44,907 nucleotides of DNA from Burkholderiaceae bacterium (lineage in GTDB: Bacteria > Pseudomonadota > Gammaproteobacteria > Burkholderiales > Burkholderiaceae_D). The stretch is from contig JAIENA010000065.1 in NCBI GenBank assembly GCA_019751755.1, forward strand, positions 1 through 44,907, written 5' to 3'. Positions 26,370 to 35,618 of this stretch are shown piece by piece. The position numbers and the translations under genes are program-made. The notes under the pieces were generated by a model, which did not search any database, was not told the DNA's origin, and was given only the letters and a program-made list of their open reading frames with translations. Each line of letters begins with the position of its first letter. Within the stretch, counting starts at the first letter, position 1.

Positions 26370-27077
26370 GAGTTGGCTCCCTGGAAGTTCGGTATTGTAT
26401 ATTTTTTGGGGATGGTCAAACCCCTTTTAAGAGTATTTGCCACACCAAACGCCCGATTTATCGAAGTTTATTTATTTTTTTAGCACGGTCGTACCAAATA
26501 CAGCATGGCGAGCCGGTCACTAATTTGTAACTATCAGTTTATTTGTTTCATCGTCTGTGGCCCAAACGCAACAATTTAGAAATATTTCTCAAACAACTGA
26601 CTGTTGTTTTTGTACAAATTTCGTGTTTACGTGATAGTAAATTGACACGAAAAACCCGGATCCGCCTGCCGTCGCCGTCCGCCATATTTTCGCCCTGGCA
26701 AGCGATTCTCCTATGAAGAAGGATCCTGCTAGCATTTTCCGGGCGCGCTGCATAGCGCTTGGACAGTCGCTTACTATGCATGAGCGTATATATGTATGAC
26801 AAATACGTTTTTCGTTGGTTATTTATACGATGAAAATATAAATCAGAGTGGGGTTTTCCGTAATTTTCCGTCAAAACAATTCGTGCTAGGATGCCCCCTT
26901 ACGTCGTTTTTTCTTTGCTTTTTGCAAAGCTTTACGAGGTATTGAACGGAACACACAACGTGCCGTGCGCAGCAAACCGCCATGTGGGCGGTTTGTACCG
27001 GCAGCGTTATCGGACCCACGAAGTCCGCTTACAGAATTTTTATAACTGGTGTTGCACCCCCCACAAGGAGTTGGTTT
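26370..27077. promoter_or_regulatory. 708-bp divergent control region, nucleoside importer / TonB receptor
   Basis: No gene is convincing here. The middle part is AT-rich and holds several dyads: AGAAATATTTCT (26578-26589); AAACAAC-TGACT-GTTGTTT (26591-26609); and a two-part dyad with TCGTGT/ACACGA outside (26621-26626, 26645-26650) and TTTAC/GTAAA inside. Nearer the receptor are tandem TTTTCCGT copies with an extended -10. A leader hairpin with arms CAAACCGCC and GGCGGTTTG lies at 26973-26995. The arrangement suggests joint regulation of both transport genes. Confidence 0.5.
26854..26892 (+). promoter_or_regulatory. Candidate promoter with tandem TTTTCCGT sites
   Basis: Two copies of TTTTCCGT start exactly 10 bp apart (26854-26861 and 26864-26871), so both face the same side of the helix. 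The second covers the place of a -35 element for an extended -10 TGCTAGGAT at 26884-26892. A poor -35 overlapped by direct repeats is typical of activator-dependent promoters. It would drive the receptor gene starting at 27078 with a leader of ~180 nt. Not tested. Confidence 0.4.
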
Positions 27078-29342
27078 ATGACGAACAAGAATACGTACGC
27101 AAGTCGTACGCTGATCGCACTGGCCGTTGCCGCGGCCTTCCCGCTGCAGTACGCAGTCGCTGATGAAGGTCAGGCCCAGGAACCGGCCGCACAGGTCAGC
27201 GCCGCGAAGAAAACCGACGGCCAGCTGGAAACCGTGATCGTGACGGCGCAGCGCCGCGCGGAAAACATCAAGGACGTGCCGATGGCGATCGCCTCCGTCA
27301 AGGGCGAAAAACTGGACGTGCTGACGTCCGGCGGCCAGGACATCCGCTTCCTGGCGGGCCGTTCCCCATCGCTGAACGTGGAATCGGACTTCGGCCGTAC
27401 CTTCCCGCGCTTCTATATTCGCGGCCTGGGCAATACCGACTTCGACTTGAACGCATCGCAGCCGGTTGGCTACGTGATGGACGACATCGTGATGGAAAAC
27501 CCGATGCTGAAGGGTTTCCCCGTGTTCGACGTGGACCAGGTGGAAGTGCTGCGCGGCCCGCAAGGAACGCTGTTCGGCCGTAACTCCCCGGCCGGCGTGA
27601 TCAAGCTCGACTCCGCCAAGCCCGTGTTCAAGACGGAAGGTTACGCCAACGTCGGCTTCGGCAAAGACAGCGTGCGCAATCTCGAAGGCGCGGTCAACCT
27701 GCCGTTGTCCGACACCGTGGCGATGCGCTTCTCGGCCCAGAGCCAGCACCGCGACGACCGCGTGCACAACGGCCGCCAGACCGGCACCCAGGACTTAGAA
27801 GGCTATGACGACAGCGCCGCCCGTATCCAGGTGCTGGTCAAGCCAACCCGCGACTTCAGCGCCCTGTTCAACGTGCACGCCCGCACCATGGACGGCAGCG
27901 CCACGCTGTTCCGCGCCAATATCCTGAAAAAGGGTACCAACGACCTGATCGACGGCTTTGACTACAAGAGCTACCCAACCGACGGCGTCAACGAGCAATG
28001 GCTGCGCACCCGTGGCGCCAATGCCCGCCTGCGTTGGGATCTGTCAGGCATGACCCTGCACTCGATCACCGGCTACGAAACCCTCAAGCTGTTCAGCCGC
28101 GCTGACGTCGACGGCGGCTATGGCGCGTCGTATGCGCTGCCGATGGGTCCTGGCTTCATTCCATTCCTGGTTGAAACCGCCGACCTGATGCCGAACCACC
28201 GCCAGTTCTCGCAAGAGTTCCGCGCTGAATCGCAGATGGCCGGTCCGCTGCAGTGGATCGCGGGCGCCTATTACTTCAATGAAGGCATCCAGATCGATTC
28301 GATCAGCTTCAACTCGGCAGCCAAGGGCAATCCGCAGAATCCTGAATATTCACGCCAGTTCCAGAACACCGAATCGTACGCACTGTTCGGTACCCTGAAC
28401 TACACCGTGTCGGATCGCCTGAAAATGCGCGGCGGCCTGCGCTATACCAAGGACAAGAAAGACTTCCTGGCGCAGCGCGTGGAAAACCGTACCGCGACGC
28501 GCGGATTGAACAGCGACTCGACCAACTTGAGCTGGGACGTCAGCGGCACCTATACGCTCGACAAGGACACCAACGTGTTCGCCCGCGTCGCGACCGGCTA
28601 CCGCGCACCGTCGATGCAGGGCCGCCTGTTCGGCCTGGACAGCTTGCCGACCATGGCTGACGCCGAAAAAGTGCTGTCGTTTGAAACGGGTGTGAAGGCA
28701 GACTTGTTCAATCGCCGTGCGCGCCTGTCGGCCACCGTGTTCCACTATAGTGTCAAAGACAAGCAGCTGACCGCTGGTTCCGGTTCCGTCAACCAGAACG
28801 TGCTGGTCAACGCCGACAAGGCGATCGGCCAGGGTATCGAACTCGATATGCAAGCGAACCTGGGCAACGGCTTCACCGGCAGCGTGGGTTCCAGCTACAA
28901 CGATACCGAAATCAAGGATGCCGGTCTGTTCGTGGCGCCTTGCGGCTCCGGCTGCACCGTGACCAACCCGACCCGCACGCTGAACGGTTCGACCGTGGCG
29001 TTCGTGAACGGCAACCCGTTGCCGCGCGCACCGAAGTGGCAGCACAACTTCACGCTGAAGTATTCGACCGACCTGGGTAACGGCGAGTTGTATGCGTACA
29101 CCGACTGGACCTACCGCAGCACCTACAACATGTTCCTGTACTCCGCCAAGGAATACACCGCCAAGGCGCTGACCGAAGGCGGCCTGCGCGTGGGCTACAA
29201 GTGGGACAACTATGAAATCGCTGCTTACGGCCGCAACATCACCAACCGTATCCAGTCGGTTGCCGCGATTGACTTCAACAACATGACGGGTATCGTGACC
29301 GAACCACGCACCTATGGTGTGCAGTTCAAGGCCACGTTCTGA
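27078..29342 (+). CDS. TonB-dependent receptor, likely for nucleosides
   Basis: A 754-residue outer-membrane receptor. The ATG at 27078 has an AAGGAG ribosome binding site. The signal peptide ends near QYAVA|DEG, a TonB-box-like ETVIVTAQRR lies near residue 53, and the plug domain follows (about 60-170) with PRFYIRGLGNTDFDLNASQP and VEVLRGPQGTLFGRNSPAG. The barrel ends GVQFKATF with a C-terminal Phe. It is of the FyuA/OMR family common in Xanthomonas and Sphingomonas relatives. The divergent neighbour is a nucleoside ABC importer, so nucleosides or oligonucleotides are the likely cargo (inference). Confidence 0.9.
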   Translation: MTNKNTYASRTLIALAVAAAFPLQYAVADEGQAQEPAAQVSAAKKTDGQLETVIVTAQRRAENIKDVPMAIASVKGEKLDVLTSGGQDIRFLAGRSPSLNVESDFGRTFPRFYIRGLGNTDFDLNASQPVGYVMDDIVMENPMLKGFPVFDVDQVEVLRGPQGTLFGRNSPAGVIKLDSAKPVFKTEGYANVGFGKDSVRNLEGAVNLPLSDTVAMRFSAQSQHRDDRVHNGRQTGTQDLEGYDDSAARIQVLVKPTRDFSALFNVHARTMDGSATLFRANILKKGTNDLIDGFDYKSYPTDGVNEQWLRTRGANARLRWDLSGMTLHSITGYETLKLFSRADVDGGYGASYALPMGPGFIPFLVETADLMPNHRQFSQEFRAESQMAGPLQWIAGAYYFNEGIQIDSISFNSAAKGNPQNPEYSRQFQNTESYALFGTLNYTVSDRLKMRGGLRYTKDKKDFLAQRVENRTATRGLNSDSTNLSWDVSGTYTLDKDTNVFARVATGYRAPSMQGRLFGLDSLPTMADAEKVLSFETGVKADLFNRRARLSATVFHYSVKDKQLTAGSGSVNQNVLVNADKAIGQGIELDMQANLGNGFTGSVGSSYNDTEIKDAGLFVAPCGSGCTVTNPTRTLNGSTVAFVNGNPLPRAPKWQHNFTLKYSTDLGNGELYAYTDWTYRSTYNMFLYSAKEYTAKALTEGGLRVGYKWDNYEIAAYGRNITNRIQSVAAIDFNNMTGIVTEPRTYGVQFKATF

Positions 29343-29388
29343 TTGTTTTCCGATTGTTGTAGATAGTTGTAGATTGTTGTAAGCATGT

Positions 29389-29424
29389 AAAAGCCCGCAC
29401 GTCGTAAGATGTGCGGGCTTTTTT
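29389..29424 (+). terminator. Intrinsic terminator of the TonB receptor gene
   Basis: A 12-bp stem AAAAGCCCGCAC / GTGCGGGCTTTT with loop GTCGTAAGAT ends in a run of T. It lies 46 bp after the receptor stop. The gap before it holds short repeats of GTTGTAGAT. Confidence 0.93.
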
Positions 29425-29446
29425 ACATACATAACAAGGAGACGAC

Positions 29447-30193
29447 ATGCAGTCCGCAGTGAACCTATGGCCTTTGCTGGGCGTGGTCGTGATCGTGCTC
29501 GGATTCGTGCTGCGCGCGCATCCCGTGCTGGTGGTGGTGGCCGCCTGTTTTACCACCGGTTTTGCCGCCGCCATGCCGGTCGAAGCCCTGCTGGCGTCGC
29601 TGGGCGCGGCCTTCATCAAGACCCGCAACCTGCCGTTGATTTACTTGCTGCCGCTGGCCGCGATCGGCTTGCTGGAACGGTTTGGCTTGCGCGAACATGC
29701 ACAAACGGTGATTGCCAAGGTGCGCGGTGCCACCGCCGGACGTATCCTGATGGTCTATCTGACCGTGCGCGAAGGCGCCGCCGCGCTGGGGCTGACCAGC
29801 CTGGGCGGCCATCCGAACATGGTGCGTCCGCTGGTGGCGCCAATGGCCGAAGGCGCGGCGGAAAACCGCCATCCCGGCATCAGCGACCGCATGCGCCACA
29901 AGGTGCGCGCGATGGCGGCCGCCACCGATAACGTGGGCCTGTTCTTTGGCGAAGACATCTTTGTCGCCTTTGGTGCGATCGTGCTGATGCAAACCATCCT
30001 GCGCGGCGAGGGCATCGAGGTCGACCCGCTGCATATTGCGCTGTGGGGCATTCCGACCGCGATTTGTGCCTGGATTATCCATGCGTGGAACTTGCGCCGG
30101 CTGGACATCGAACTGCGGCGCGACATGCTGATGGCCGCGACATCGGCGGTGCAAGCGGCGCTGACGGACAAGCAGCCGGGGAGTCCATTGTGA
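29447..30193 (+). CDS. DUF969 family membrane protein, probable 5-oxoproline transporter subunit
   Basis: A 248-residue polytopic inner-membrane protein with hydrophobic segments at the N-terminus (LWPLLGVVVIVLGFVLRAHPVLVVVAACF) and after residue 60. Conserved DUF969 stretches are LPLIYLLPLAAIGLLERFGLREHA, TSLGGHPNMVRPLVAPMAEGAAE and ATDNVGLFFGEDIFVAFGAI. DUF969 and DUF979 genes pair with pyroglutamyl-peptidase genes and are annotated as a two-part 5-oxoproline transporter in other genomes. Here the same three genes follow one another. An AAGGAG site precedes the ATG. Confidence 0.85.
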   Translation: MQSAVNLWPLLGVVVIVLGFVLRAHPVLVVVAACFTTGFAAAMPVEALLASLGAAFIKTRNLPLIYLLPLAAIGLLERFGLREHAQTVIAKVRGATAGRILMVYLTVREGAAALGLTSLGGHPNMVRPLVAPMAEGAAENRHPGISDRMRHKVRAMAAATDNVGLFFGEDIFVAFGAIVLMQTILRGEGIEVDPLHIALWGIPTAICAWIIHAWNLRRLDIELRRDMLMAATSAVQAALTDKQPGSPL

Positions 30194-31149
30194 TGGCCGC
30201 GATATTTAAACTTGAATATTTTTACCTGCTGCTGGGCGCCATGCTGGCCTTGCTGTCGGTGCTGACGGTACTCGATAAATCCAATCCACGGCGCTGGAGC
30301 ACGGCCTTGTTCTGGGCGCTGTACGCCACCGCGTATCTCGGCGGCGAGGCGCTGCCGCCGGCGTGGGCCGGCGCGTTGATGGTGACGATGGCGCTGCTGG
30401 CCGGCTTTGGCGGCGTGCGTATGGGCCAGCCTGCGGTGCTGCCGGAAGCCGAACGGCGCACCCATGCGCAGCGCCTCGGACATCGATTGTTTATCCCGGC
30501 GCTGGTGATTCCCGCCGTGACGATGGCCTGTTCCACCCTGCTCAAAGACGTGCAGTTCGGCGGCCTGTTCCTGTTCGACCAGAAGCACCTGACGCTGGCC
30601 GCGCTCGGGGTGGCGTCGGTGCTGGCGTTGGCCATCGCCTGCCGCACCTTGCGCACCACGCCGCTGCAGGGCGCGCGCGAATTCCGCCGCCTGGTCGATG
30701 CGATGGGCTGGGCGATTGTCTTGCCGCATATGCTGGCGGTACTGGGGCTGCTGTTTTCCGAAGCCGGTGTCGGCAAGGCGGTGGCCCATGTCAGCACGTC
30801 CTATATCAACATGGACTGGAAGCTGGTGGCAGTCTCCGTGTATTGCGGCGGCATGGCGTTATTTACCATTGTGATGGGCAATGGCTTTGCCGCCTTTCCG
30901 GTGATGGCGGGCGGGGTCGGGATTCCGGTGCTGGTGGGCGTGTACCACGCGAATCCCGCCGTGATGGCGGCGATTGGCATGTTTTCCGGCTATTGCGGTA
31001 CCCTGATGACGCCGATGGCGGCCAATTTTAATCTGGTGCCGGTGGCGCTGCTGGATTTGCCGGACCGGCATGCCGTCATCAAGGCGCAAATCCCGACCGC
31101 ACTGCCGCTGCTGGCGGCGAATATATTGTTGCTGTATTTCCTGATGTGA
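30193..31149 (+). CDS. DUF979 family membrane protein, probable 5-oxoproline transporter subunit
   Basis: A 318-residue membrane protein with about nine hydrophobic segments. The ATG at 30193 overlaps the DUF969 stop (TGATG), so the two are coupled and probably form one complex. Recognisable parts are [24 protein letters not shown] near the N-terminus, [21 protein letters not shown] near residue 230, and [24 protein letters not shown] near residue 265. It is followed by pcp after 8 bp. Confidence 0.85.
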   Translation: MAAIFKLEYFYLLLGAMLALLSVLTVLDKSNPRRWSTALFWALYATAYLGGEALPPAWAGALMVTMALLAGFGGVRMGQPAVLPEAERRTHAQRLGHRLFIPALVIPAVTMACSTLLKDVQFGGLFLFDQKHLTLAALGVASVLALAIACRTLRTTPLQGAREFRRLVDAMGWAIVLPHMLAVLGLLFSEAGVGKAVAHVSTSYINMDWKLVAVSVYCGGMALFTIVMGNGFAAFPVMAGGVGIPVLVGVYHANPAVMAAIGMFSGYCGTLMTPMAANFNLVPVALLDLPDRHAVIKAQIPTALPLLAANILLLYFLM

Positions 31150-31157
31150 GAGTGCTG

Positions 31158-31826
31158 ATGCGTAAAAAGATTGTGCTGTTGACGGGGTTTGAACCGTTTA
31201 ATCATGAACCCGTCAATCCCGCCTGGGAAGCCGTGCGCGCGCTGGCCGGCTGGGGTGGGGAGGACTTTACGGTGGAGGTGCGCCAACTGCCTTGTGTGTT
31301 TGGCCAGGCGCTCGACGAACTGGCGGCCGCCGTCGATGACCATCAACCGTCGGTTGTCATCGCGGTGGGACAGGCGGGCGGGCGCTGCGACCTGTCGGTT
31401 GAACGTGTCGCCATCAATGTCGACGATGCGCCGATTCCCGACAACCGGCAGCGCCAGCTGGTCGACCAGCCCGTGGTCGCGGAAGGCCCGGCGGCGTATT
31501 TTTCGACCTTGCCGATCAAGGCCATCGTGCACGAATTACGCGCGGCCGGTTTGCCCGCATCGGTGTCGCAGACCGCCGGCACGTTCGTCTGTAATCACGT
31601 GTTCTACGGCTTGATGCACCTTGCCGCCGCGCGCCAGCAGGCCGGCGGTGTTGCGCCGCTGCGGGCGGGCTTTATCCACATTCCGTATTTGCCCGAGCAG
31701 GCCGCGCGCCATCCGGGCGCGCCCAGCATGGCGTTGAGTCAGATGGTGGCAGGACTAAAAATTGCGATCGAGACGGCGCTGGCGGTCGAGCGCGATGTGC
31801 GCGAGTGGGGCGGGGCGACGCATTAA
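31158..31826 (+). CDS. pcp: Pyroglutamyl-peptidase I
   Basis: Cysteine peptidase (C15) that removes N-terminal pyroglutamate from peptides, giving 5-oxoproline. The 222-residue protein starts [14 protein letters not shown], the family N-terminus; a GTG 12 bp upstream is possible but the ATG fits better. The catalytic triad is visible: Glu in [17 protein letters not shown], Cys in [15 protein letters not shown] and His in [11 protein letters not shown]. It overlaps no gene but follows the two transporter genes closely, which gives the unit a peptide/5-oxoproline theme. Confidence 0.95.
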   Translation: MRKKIVLLTGFEPFNHEPVNPAWEAVRALAGWGGEDFTVEVRQLPCVFGQALDELAAAVDDHQPSVVIAVGQAGGRCDLSVERVAINVDDAPIPDNRQRQLVDQPVVAEGPAAYFSTLPIKAIVHELRAAGLPASVSQTAGTFVCNHVFYGLMHLAAARQQAGGVAPLRAGFIHIPYLPEQAARHPGAPSMALSQMVAGLKIAIETALAVERDVREWGGATH

Positions 31827-31841
31827 GCGTTGCCTGCAGAA

Positions 31842-32144
31842 TTACTTTTCGTAATGGTAGCGGCATTGGACGATATAAATGCCGCCGTCTTCAGGGAGAT
31901 ACACCAGGCGGTGTTCCCGGTTGATGCGTCTGGACCAGAAGCCGGTCAGTTCGCCTTTTAACGGCTCCGGCTTGCCTGTGCCGGTGAAGGGTGTCCGCAG
32001 GCATTCGTCTATCAAGTCATTGATTTTATGAATGATGGCAAAATCTTCACGTTGCCAGTGCAGGTAGTCTTCCCAGGCGTGTGGTGTCCACGACAGGCTG
32101 GTTTCTTTAGCCGCCTGTTTGTTTTGCGCTTTCTTGCTTGTCAT
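31842..32144 (-). CDS. yoeB: YoeB-family mRNA interferase toxin
   Basis: A 100-residue RelE-superfamily toxin that cleaves mRNA at the ribosome. The core (from about residue 17, LSWTPHAWEDYLHWQ) aligns with E. coli YoeB, with GKPEPLKGELTGFWSRRI, NREHRLVY and CRYHYEK carrying the Glu, Arg and His-Tyr residues of the active site. The ATG lies 38 bp inside the antitoxin gene and adds about 15 lysine/glutamine-rich residues in front of the usual start. No ATG or GTG occurs nearer the core. The gene converges with pcp 15 bp away. Confidence 0.94.
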   Translation of the reverse strand: MTSKKAQNKQAAKETSLSWTPHAWEDYLHWQREDFAIIHKINDLIDECLRTPFTGTGKPEPLKGELTGFWSRRINREHRLVYLPEDGGIYIVQCRYHYEK

Positions 32145-32394
32145 CGCGTATCAGCTCCTGTGGTCGCGCCTTTCCAGCTTTAAGCTGAGCGATGGACTCC
32201 ATTAGTCGATTGGCATTCTTTGCCGAGCCGAGGAGGTACATGGTTTCCTCGATGCTGTTGTAATCTGCCAGTGACAACATCACGACATGTTCGCCGCTGA
32301 CGCGGGTAATCACGGTGGGAGTGTGGTCGGTGCAAACGTTGTCCATCACCGTCTTTAAGCTCGCGCGTGCTTCGCTAAAAGTAAGGATGTTCAT
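32107..32394 (-). CDS. yefM: YefM/Phd-family antitoxin
   Basis: A 95-residue antitoxin starting MNILTFSEARASLKTVMDNV, the DNA-binding N-terminus of YefM, with VITRVSGEHVVMLSLADYNS and the EETMYLLGSAKNANRLMESI segment typical of the family. The C-terminus is charged and presumably wraps YoeB. The ATG at 32394 is chosen over one 30 bp upstream because relatives start here. It overlaps the toxin gene by 38 bp and lies just downstream of TGTACA operator repeats. Confidence 0.94.
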   Translation of the reverse strand: MNILTFSEARASLKTVMDNVCTDHTPTVITRVSGEHVVMLSLADYNSIEETMYLLGSAKNANRLMESIAQLKAGKARPQELIRDDKQESAKQTGG

Positions 32395-32499
32395 TTTCTG
32401 TTGGCCTCGTATGGTGAAAGGCAAAGTAGTCTGCCCGACAACGTAGTTTGTCTCACCGTTTGGGTTTTCGTGGATGGGGCACTTCAGTCTATTGGGGAT

Positions 32500-32547
32500 T
32501 GTACAGAATCCGGTACATGCGTCAGTGATTGTACAGGATTCTGTACG
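32500..32547. promoter_or_regulatory. Duplicated YefM-type operator (TGTACA repeats)
   Basis: Two near-identical dyads, GTACAGAATCCGGTAC (32501-32516) and GTACAGGATTCTGTAC (32531-32546), lie 30 bp apart upstream of the antitoxin gene. Each holds a pair of TGTACA-like cores: TGTACA/GGTACA and TGTACA/TGTACG. Cores within a pair are 12 bp apart centre to centre, the spacing described for the long and short repeats of the E. coli yefM-yoeB operator. The expected binder is YefM or the YefM-YoeB complex. Confidence 0.75.
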
Positions 32548-32569
32548 ATAAAGGGCTTTGCTGGACGTG

Positions 32570-33472
32570 TTATGCAGCCGGCGGATTCAGGATATTCAAA
32601 AACGCCCGCACCACCGGCGCATCGTCCAGCGTGGTGTAGGTGATGTACAAATTGGCCGATGGCGGATTGGTGCGGATCGGCACGAACACCACGCCGGGCC
32701 AGCCGATGCGGCTGGTGGTTTCCGGCAGCAGCGCCACGCCGAGGCCGGCGCCGACCATGGCCAGCAAGGTTTGCGGCTCGTTGGCTTCCTGGAAGATTTG
32801 CGGCTGGAAGCCGGCTTTGACGCAGCACTGGATCAGGTAGCGGGGGAACGCGGATTTATCCAGCGCCAGTGTCAGCATCGGTTCATCGGCGATATCCATC
32901 AATTCGATGGCGTCCATTTTCGCCAGCGGGTGGTGTTCATTGATGGCGACGCAGATGTTTTCGCGGAAGCACAGTTCCTGGCGCAGGTTGTCGTTTTTGA
33001 GGTCGTCTTCGTCGAGCTTGGGTTCGCGCCAGAAGCCCACGTCAATTTGCTTGGCGCGCAGCGCGTCGTATTGCACGGTGGGGCCGTATTCGTGAATGGT
33101 CCATGTCACGCGCGGGTACTTGCTCTGGAATTCCTCCAGCATGGTGGGGATCGGGCCCCACATCGCGGAGCCGACGATACCCACCCGCAGGCGGCCCACT
33201 TCGCCGCGGTCGATCTGGCGGATGGTGTCGATTGTCATGCGCATTTTCGACAGCAAATCGGCCGCTTCATTCATTAGCGCCTTGCCGGCCACCGTCAGTT
33301 CAAAGGTGCGCGTGGTGCGGGTAAACAGCTTGACGCCCAACTCGCTTTCCAGCTTCATGATCTGCTGCGACAGGGGCGGCTGCGAAATATGCAGCCGTTC
33401 GGCGGCGCGGCTGAAACTTTTTTCTTCGGCGACGGCGAGGAAGTAGCGTAGCTGTTTCAGGTCGATGGACAT
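32570..33472 (-). CDS. LysR-family transcriptional regulator
   Basis: A 300-residue regulator. The N-terminal winged helix-turn-helix is clear (MSIDLKQLRYFLAVAEEKSFSRAAERLHISQPPLSQQI spans it), followed by the LysR substrate-binding domain from about residue 90 (GRLRVGIVGSAMWGPIP) to the end, with AMVGAGLGVALLPE near residue 255. It starts 13 bp after psuG, so it is co-transcribed with the HTH-kinase and psuG genes. The effector is unknown; pseudouridine or nucleoside catabolism would be a natural target (inference). Confidence 0.92.
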   Translation of the reverse strand: MSIDLKQLRYFLAVAEEKSFSRAAERLHISQPPLSQQIMKLESELGVKLFTRTTRTFELTVAGKALMNEAADLLSKMRMTIDTIRQIDRGEVGRLRVGIVGSAMWGPIPTMLEEFQSKYPRVTWTIHEYGPTVQYDALRAKQIDVGFWREPKLDEDDLKNDNLRQELCFRENICVAINEHHPLAKMDAIELMDIADEPMLTLALDKSAFPRYLIQCCVKAGFQPQIFQEANEPQTLLAMVGAGLGVALLPETTSRIGWPGVVFVPIRTNPPSANLYITYTTLDDAPVVRAFLNILNPPAA

Positions 33473-33485
33473 GGCGGTACTCGGT

Positions 33486-34406
33486 TTATGCGACAGGGTG
33501 CTCCACTAATGCGCGGGCCAATTTGGCTCCCACCCGCGCATTGTTTTTCACCAGTGCGATATTGGTGTCCAGGCTGCGGCCCGACGTCAATTGCTTGATG
33601 CGCGCCAGCAGGAAGGGCGTCACTTTCTTGCCTGTCACACCCTGGTCGCGCGCCTCATTGAGGGCCTGGGCAATGATGGCGTCGATTTCCTCTTTCGGCA
33701 TCGCCTCATCAGCCGGCACCGGGGCGCTGACGACGATACCGCCTTTCAAACCCAGTTGCCACTTGGTGTGGATAAACGCGGCCTGTTCGGCCGGCGTATC
33801 GAGCTGGAAGTCGCCATTAAAGCCGCTGTCGCGGGTGAAGAAGGCAGGGAAGCCGGGCTGGCCGACCGTCACCACGGGCACGCCGTGGGTTTCCAGGTAT
33901 TCCAGCGTCAGGCCGATGTCGAGGATGGATTTTACGCCCGCGCACACCACGGCCACCGAGGTTTGCGCCAGTTCCTGCAAGTCGGCGGAAATGTCGAACG
34001 AGGTTTCCGCACCCCGGTGCACGCCGCCGATGCCGCCGGTGACAAACACGGCGATGCCGGCCAGTTGCGCGCAAATCATGGTGGCCGCCACGGTGGTCGC
34101 GCCCAGCTTGCCGGTTGAGAGCACGTACGGCAAATCGCGGCGCGACACTTTCATGGCGTCCGGCGAATTGCCCAGGGTTTCCAGTTGCTGGTCCGACAGG
34201 CCGATGCAAATCTTGCCGCCGATAATGGCAATGGTGGCGGGAACGGCGCCCGCATCGCGGATCAACTGCTCCACTTCGCGTGCCGTCTGCACGTTTTGTG
34301 GATACGGCATGCCGTGCGAAATGATGGTCGATTCCAGCGCGACGATGGGCTTGCCGGCGGCGCGGGCATGGGCCACTTCAGGCGAGAACAAGAGGAATTG
34401 GTGCAT
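33486..34406 (-). CDS. psuG: Pseudouridine-5'-phosphate glycosidase
   Basis: PsuG splits pseudouridine 5'-phosphate to uracil and ribose 5-phosphate, breaking a C-C glycosidic bond. The 306-residue protein has [17 protein letters not shown] (active-site Glu) near residue 22, [23 protein letters not shown] (active-site Lys region) near residue 85, [20 protein letters not shown] (second Lys) near residue 150 and a C-terminal [18 protein letters not shown]. The ATG at 34406 sits 4 bp after the kinase stop; an upstream ATG overlapping the kinase is unlikely. The kinase in front would supply its substrate. Confidence 0.95.
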   Translation of the reverse strand: MHQFLLFSPEVAHARAAGKPIVALESTIISHGMPYPQNVQTAREVEQLIRDAGAVPATIAIIGGKICIGLSDQQLETLGNSPDAMKVSRRDLPYVLSTGKLGATTVAATMICAQLAGIAVFVTGGIGGVHRGAETSFDISADLQELAQTSVAVVCAGVKSILDIGLTLEYLETHGVPVVTVGQPGFPAFFTRDSGFNGDFQLDTPAEQAAFIHTKWQLGLKGGIVVSAPVPADEAMPKEEIDAIIAQALNEARDQGVTGKKVTPFLLARIKQLTSGRSLDTNIALVKNNARVGAKLARALVEHPVA

Positions 34407-34410
34407 GGCG

Positions 34411-35550
34411 TCAGTCCTGCAAGGTGGGAGCGAATTCAGTGGTGAATTCGTTGATTTCATCAAGGATGTCGGCGGCCAGCAACGGCGACACCGAATCCGG
34501 GCTTTCCAGCGTCATGGCCGCCACTTTCAGGCCACGGCGGCAGGCCAGCGACAAGTCGCCATTGCCCTGGTACAGCGACCAGCAGACGCCGGCCGAGAAG
34601 GCGTCGCCCGCGCCCGTCACATCAATGACGTCCACTTGCGGCGCCGGCAGCCAGTCGACGCCCTCCGGATGCGTGTAATACACGCCTTCGCCGCCACAGG
34701 TGACGATGACATCTTGCGCGCCTTGGGCCTGCACATCGCGGCAGGCCTGGCCGACCGCCGCTTCATCGGGCAGCTTGCGGCCGACCCGGGTTTCCAGTTC
34801 GGCGCGGTTCAGGATCAGCAGGCGGCAACCGTGCAAATTGTGCGGCAGGCGCGCCATCTTGGGTTGCGATACGGCCACAATGATCAGCGGGGCGGCGCCG
34901 ACGCGGGCGTCTTCGAGCAGCATGGAGACGCTCGCCAGCGGCAAGTTCAGGTCGGCCACCAGCATCGCGGCGGCGGTGCGTTGCGGTGCGCGGCTGGCCA
35001 GGAAGTCGGGCGTCAACTGGTCGTACAAGGCCATATCGGCCAGCGCCAGCAGCATTTCGCCGCGTTCGTCCAGCACGGCGGTATAGGTGCCACTGTAGGT
35101 ATTGGCCAGCCTTAAGGTGCCGCGCGCATCGATGCCGTTGTCTTCCGCGTGCTGCAGCAGCGACATGCCGGCGGTATCGTCGCCGACGGCCGTGAGCAGG
35201 GCGGAAGGCAGGCCCAGGCGGGCCAGGTTTTCAGCGATATTGCGCGCCACGCCGCCATGGACTTCTTCGGCGGTGGCAGGGTTGGAGGTGCCCATTTGCA
35301 TGGGGGCGATCGAGCGGAGTTTGCGGTCCAGGTTGGCGGCGCCGATGCACATCACCGGGCGCTTGCCCGGCAAGACATACGCGCGGCCGAGCAGGCGGCG
35401 TTCACGGATCAGGCTAGCAATGTGGCCTGCCACGGCGGACCGTGACAGGCGCAGTTCGACCGCCAGGTCTTGCTGCGATACAAAGGGGTTGGCCCGTATC
35501 AGCTCGTATAACTGTTCCTTTTTGGATAGGTCGTTCACGGCAGTCTTCAT
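34411..35550 (-). CDS. HTH-PfkB kinase, probable pseudouridine kinase
   Basis: A ~379-residue fusion. The first ~60 residues form a winged helix-turn-helix ([41 protein letters not shown]), followed by a PfkB sugar kinase with [27 protein letters not shown] near residue 100 and the ATP/catalytic motif [17 protein letters not shown] near residue 310. The layout resembles E. coli YeiI; the pairing with psuG points to pseudouridine as substrate. The start is unsure: ATG codons at 35550, 35574 and 35583 lack good ribosome sites. The HTH may let the kinase regulate its own promoter. Confidence 0.88.
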   Translation of the reverse strand: MKTAVNDLSKKEQLYELIRANPFVSQQDLAVELRLSRSAVAGHIASLIRERRLLGRAYVLPGKRPVMCIGAANLDRKLRSIAPMQMGTSNPATAEEVHGGVARNIAENLARLGLPSALLTAVGDDTAGMSLLQHAEDNGIDARGTLRLANTYSGTYTAVLDERGEMLLALADMALYDQLTPDFLASRAPQRTAAAMLVADLNLPLASVSMLLEDARVGAAPLIIVAVSQPKMARLPHNLHGCRLLILNRAELETRVGRKLPDEAAVGQACRDVQAQGAQDVIVTCGGEGVYYTHPEGVDWLPAPQVDVIDVTGAGDAFSAGVCWSLYQGNGDLSLACRRGLKVAAMTLESPDSVSPLLAADILDEINEFTTEFAPTLQD

Positions 35551-35618
35551 GTTGGATAAACATTTGTCGCTCATTGTGGACATTTGTTTGGCTGCTGTCA
35601 ATCTGTGCACTTTGAGTG

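Noticed and set aside
26973-26995. Leader hairpin CAAACCGCC/GGCGGTTTG considered as a purine riboswitch or attenuator
   Set aside because: It is a single stem without the three-way junction of purine riboswitches and without a T run; kept only as part of the control region.
29343-29388. Short GTTGTAGAT repeats after the TonB receptor gene, considered as a mini CRISPR or att site
   Set aside because: Units are only ~9 bp, imperfect and adjacent; there are no spacers and no nearby integrase or cas gene.
31842-35550. Possible genomic island carrying the TA pair, LysR, psuG and kinase
   Set aside because: No integrase, tRNA, attachment repeats or clear change in base composition beyond the short TA segment.
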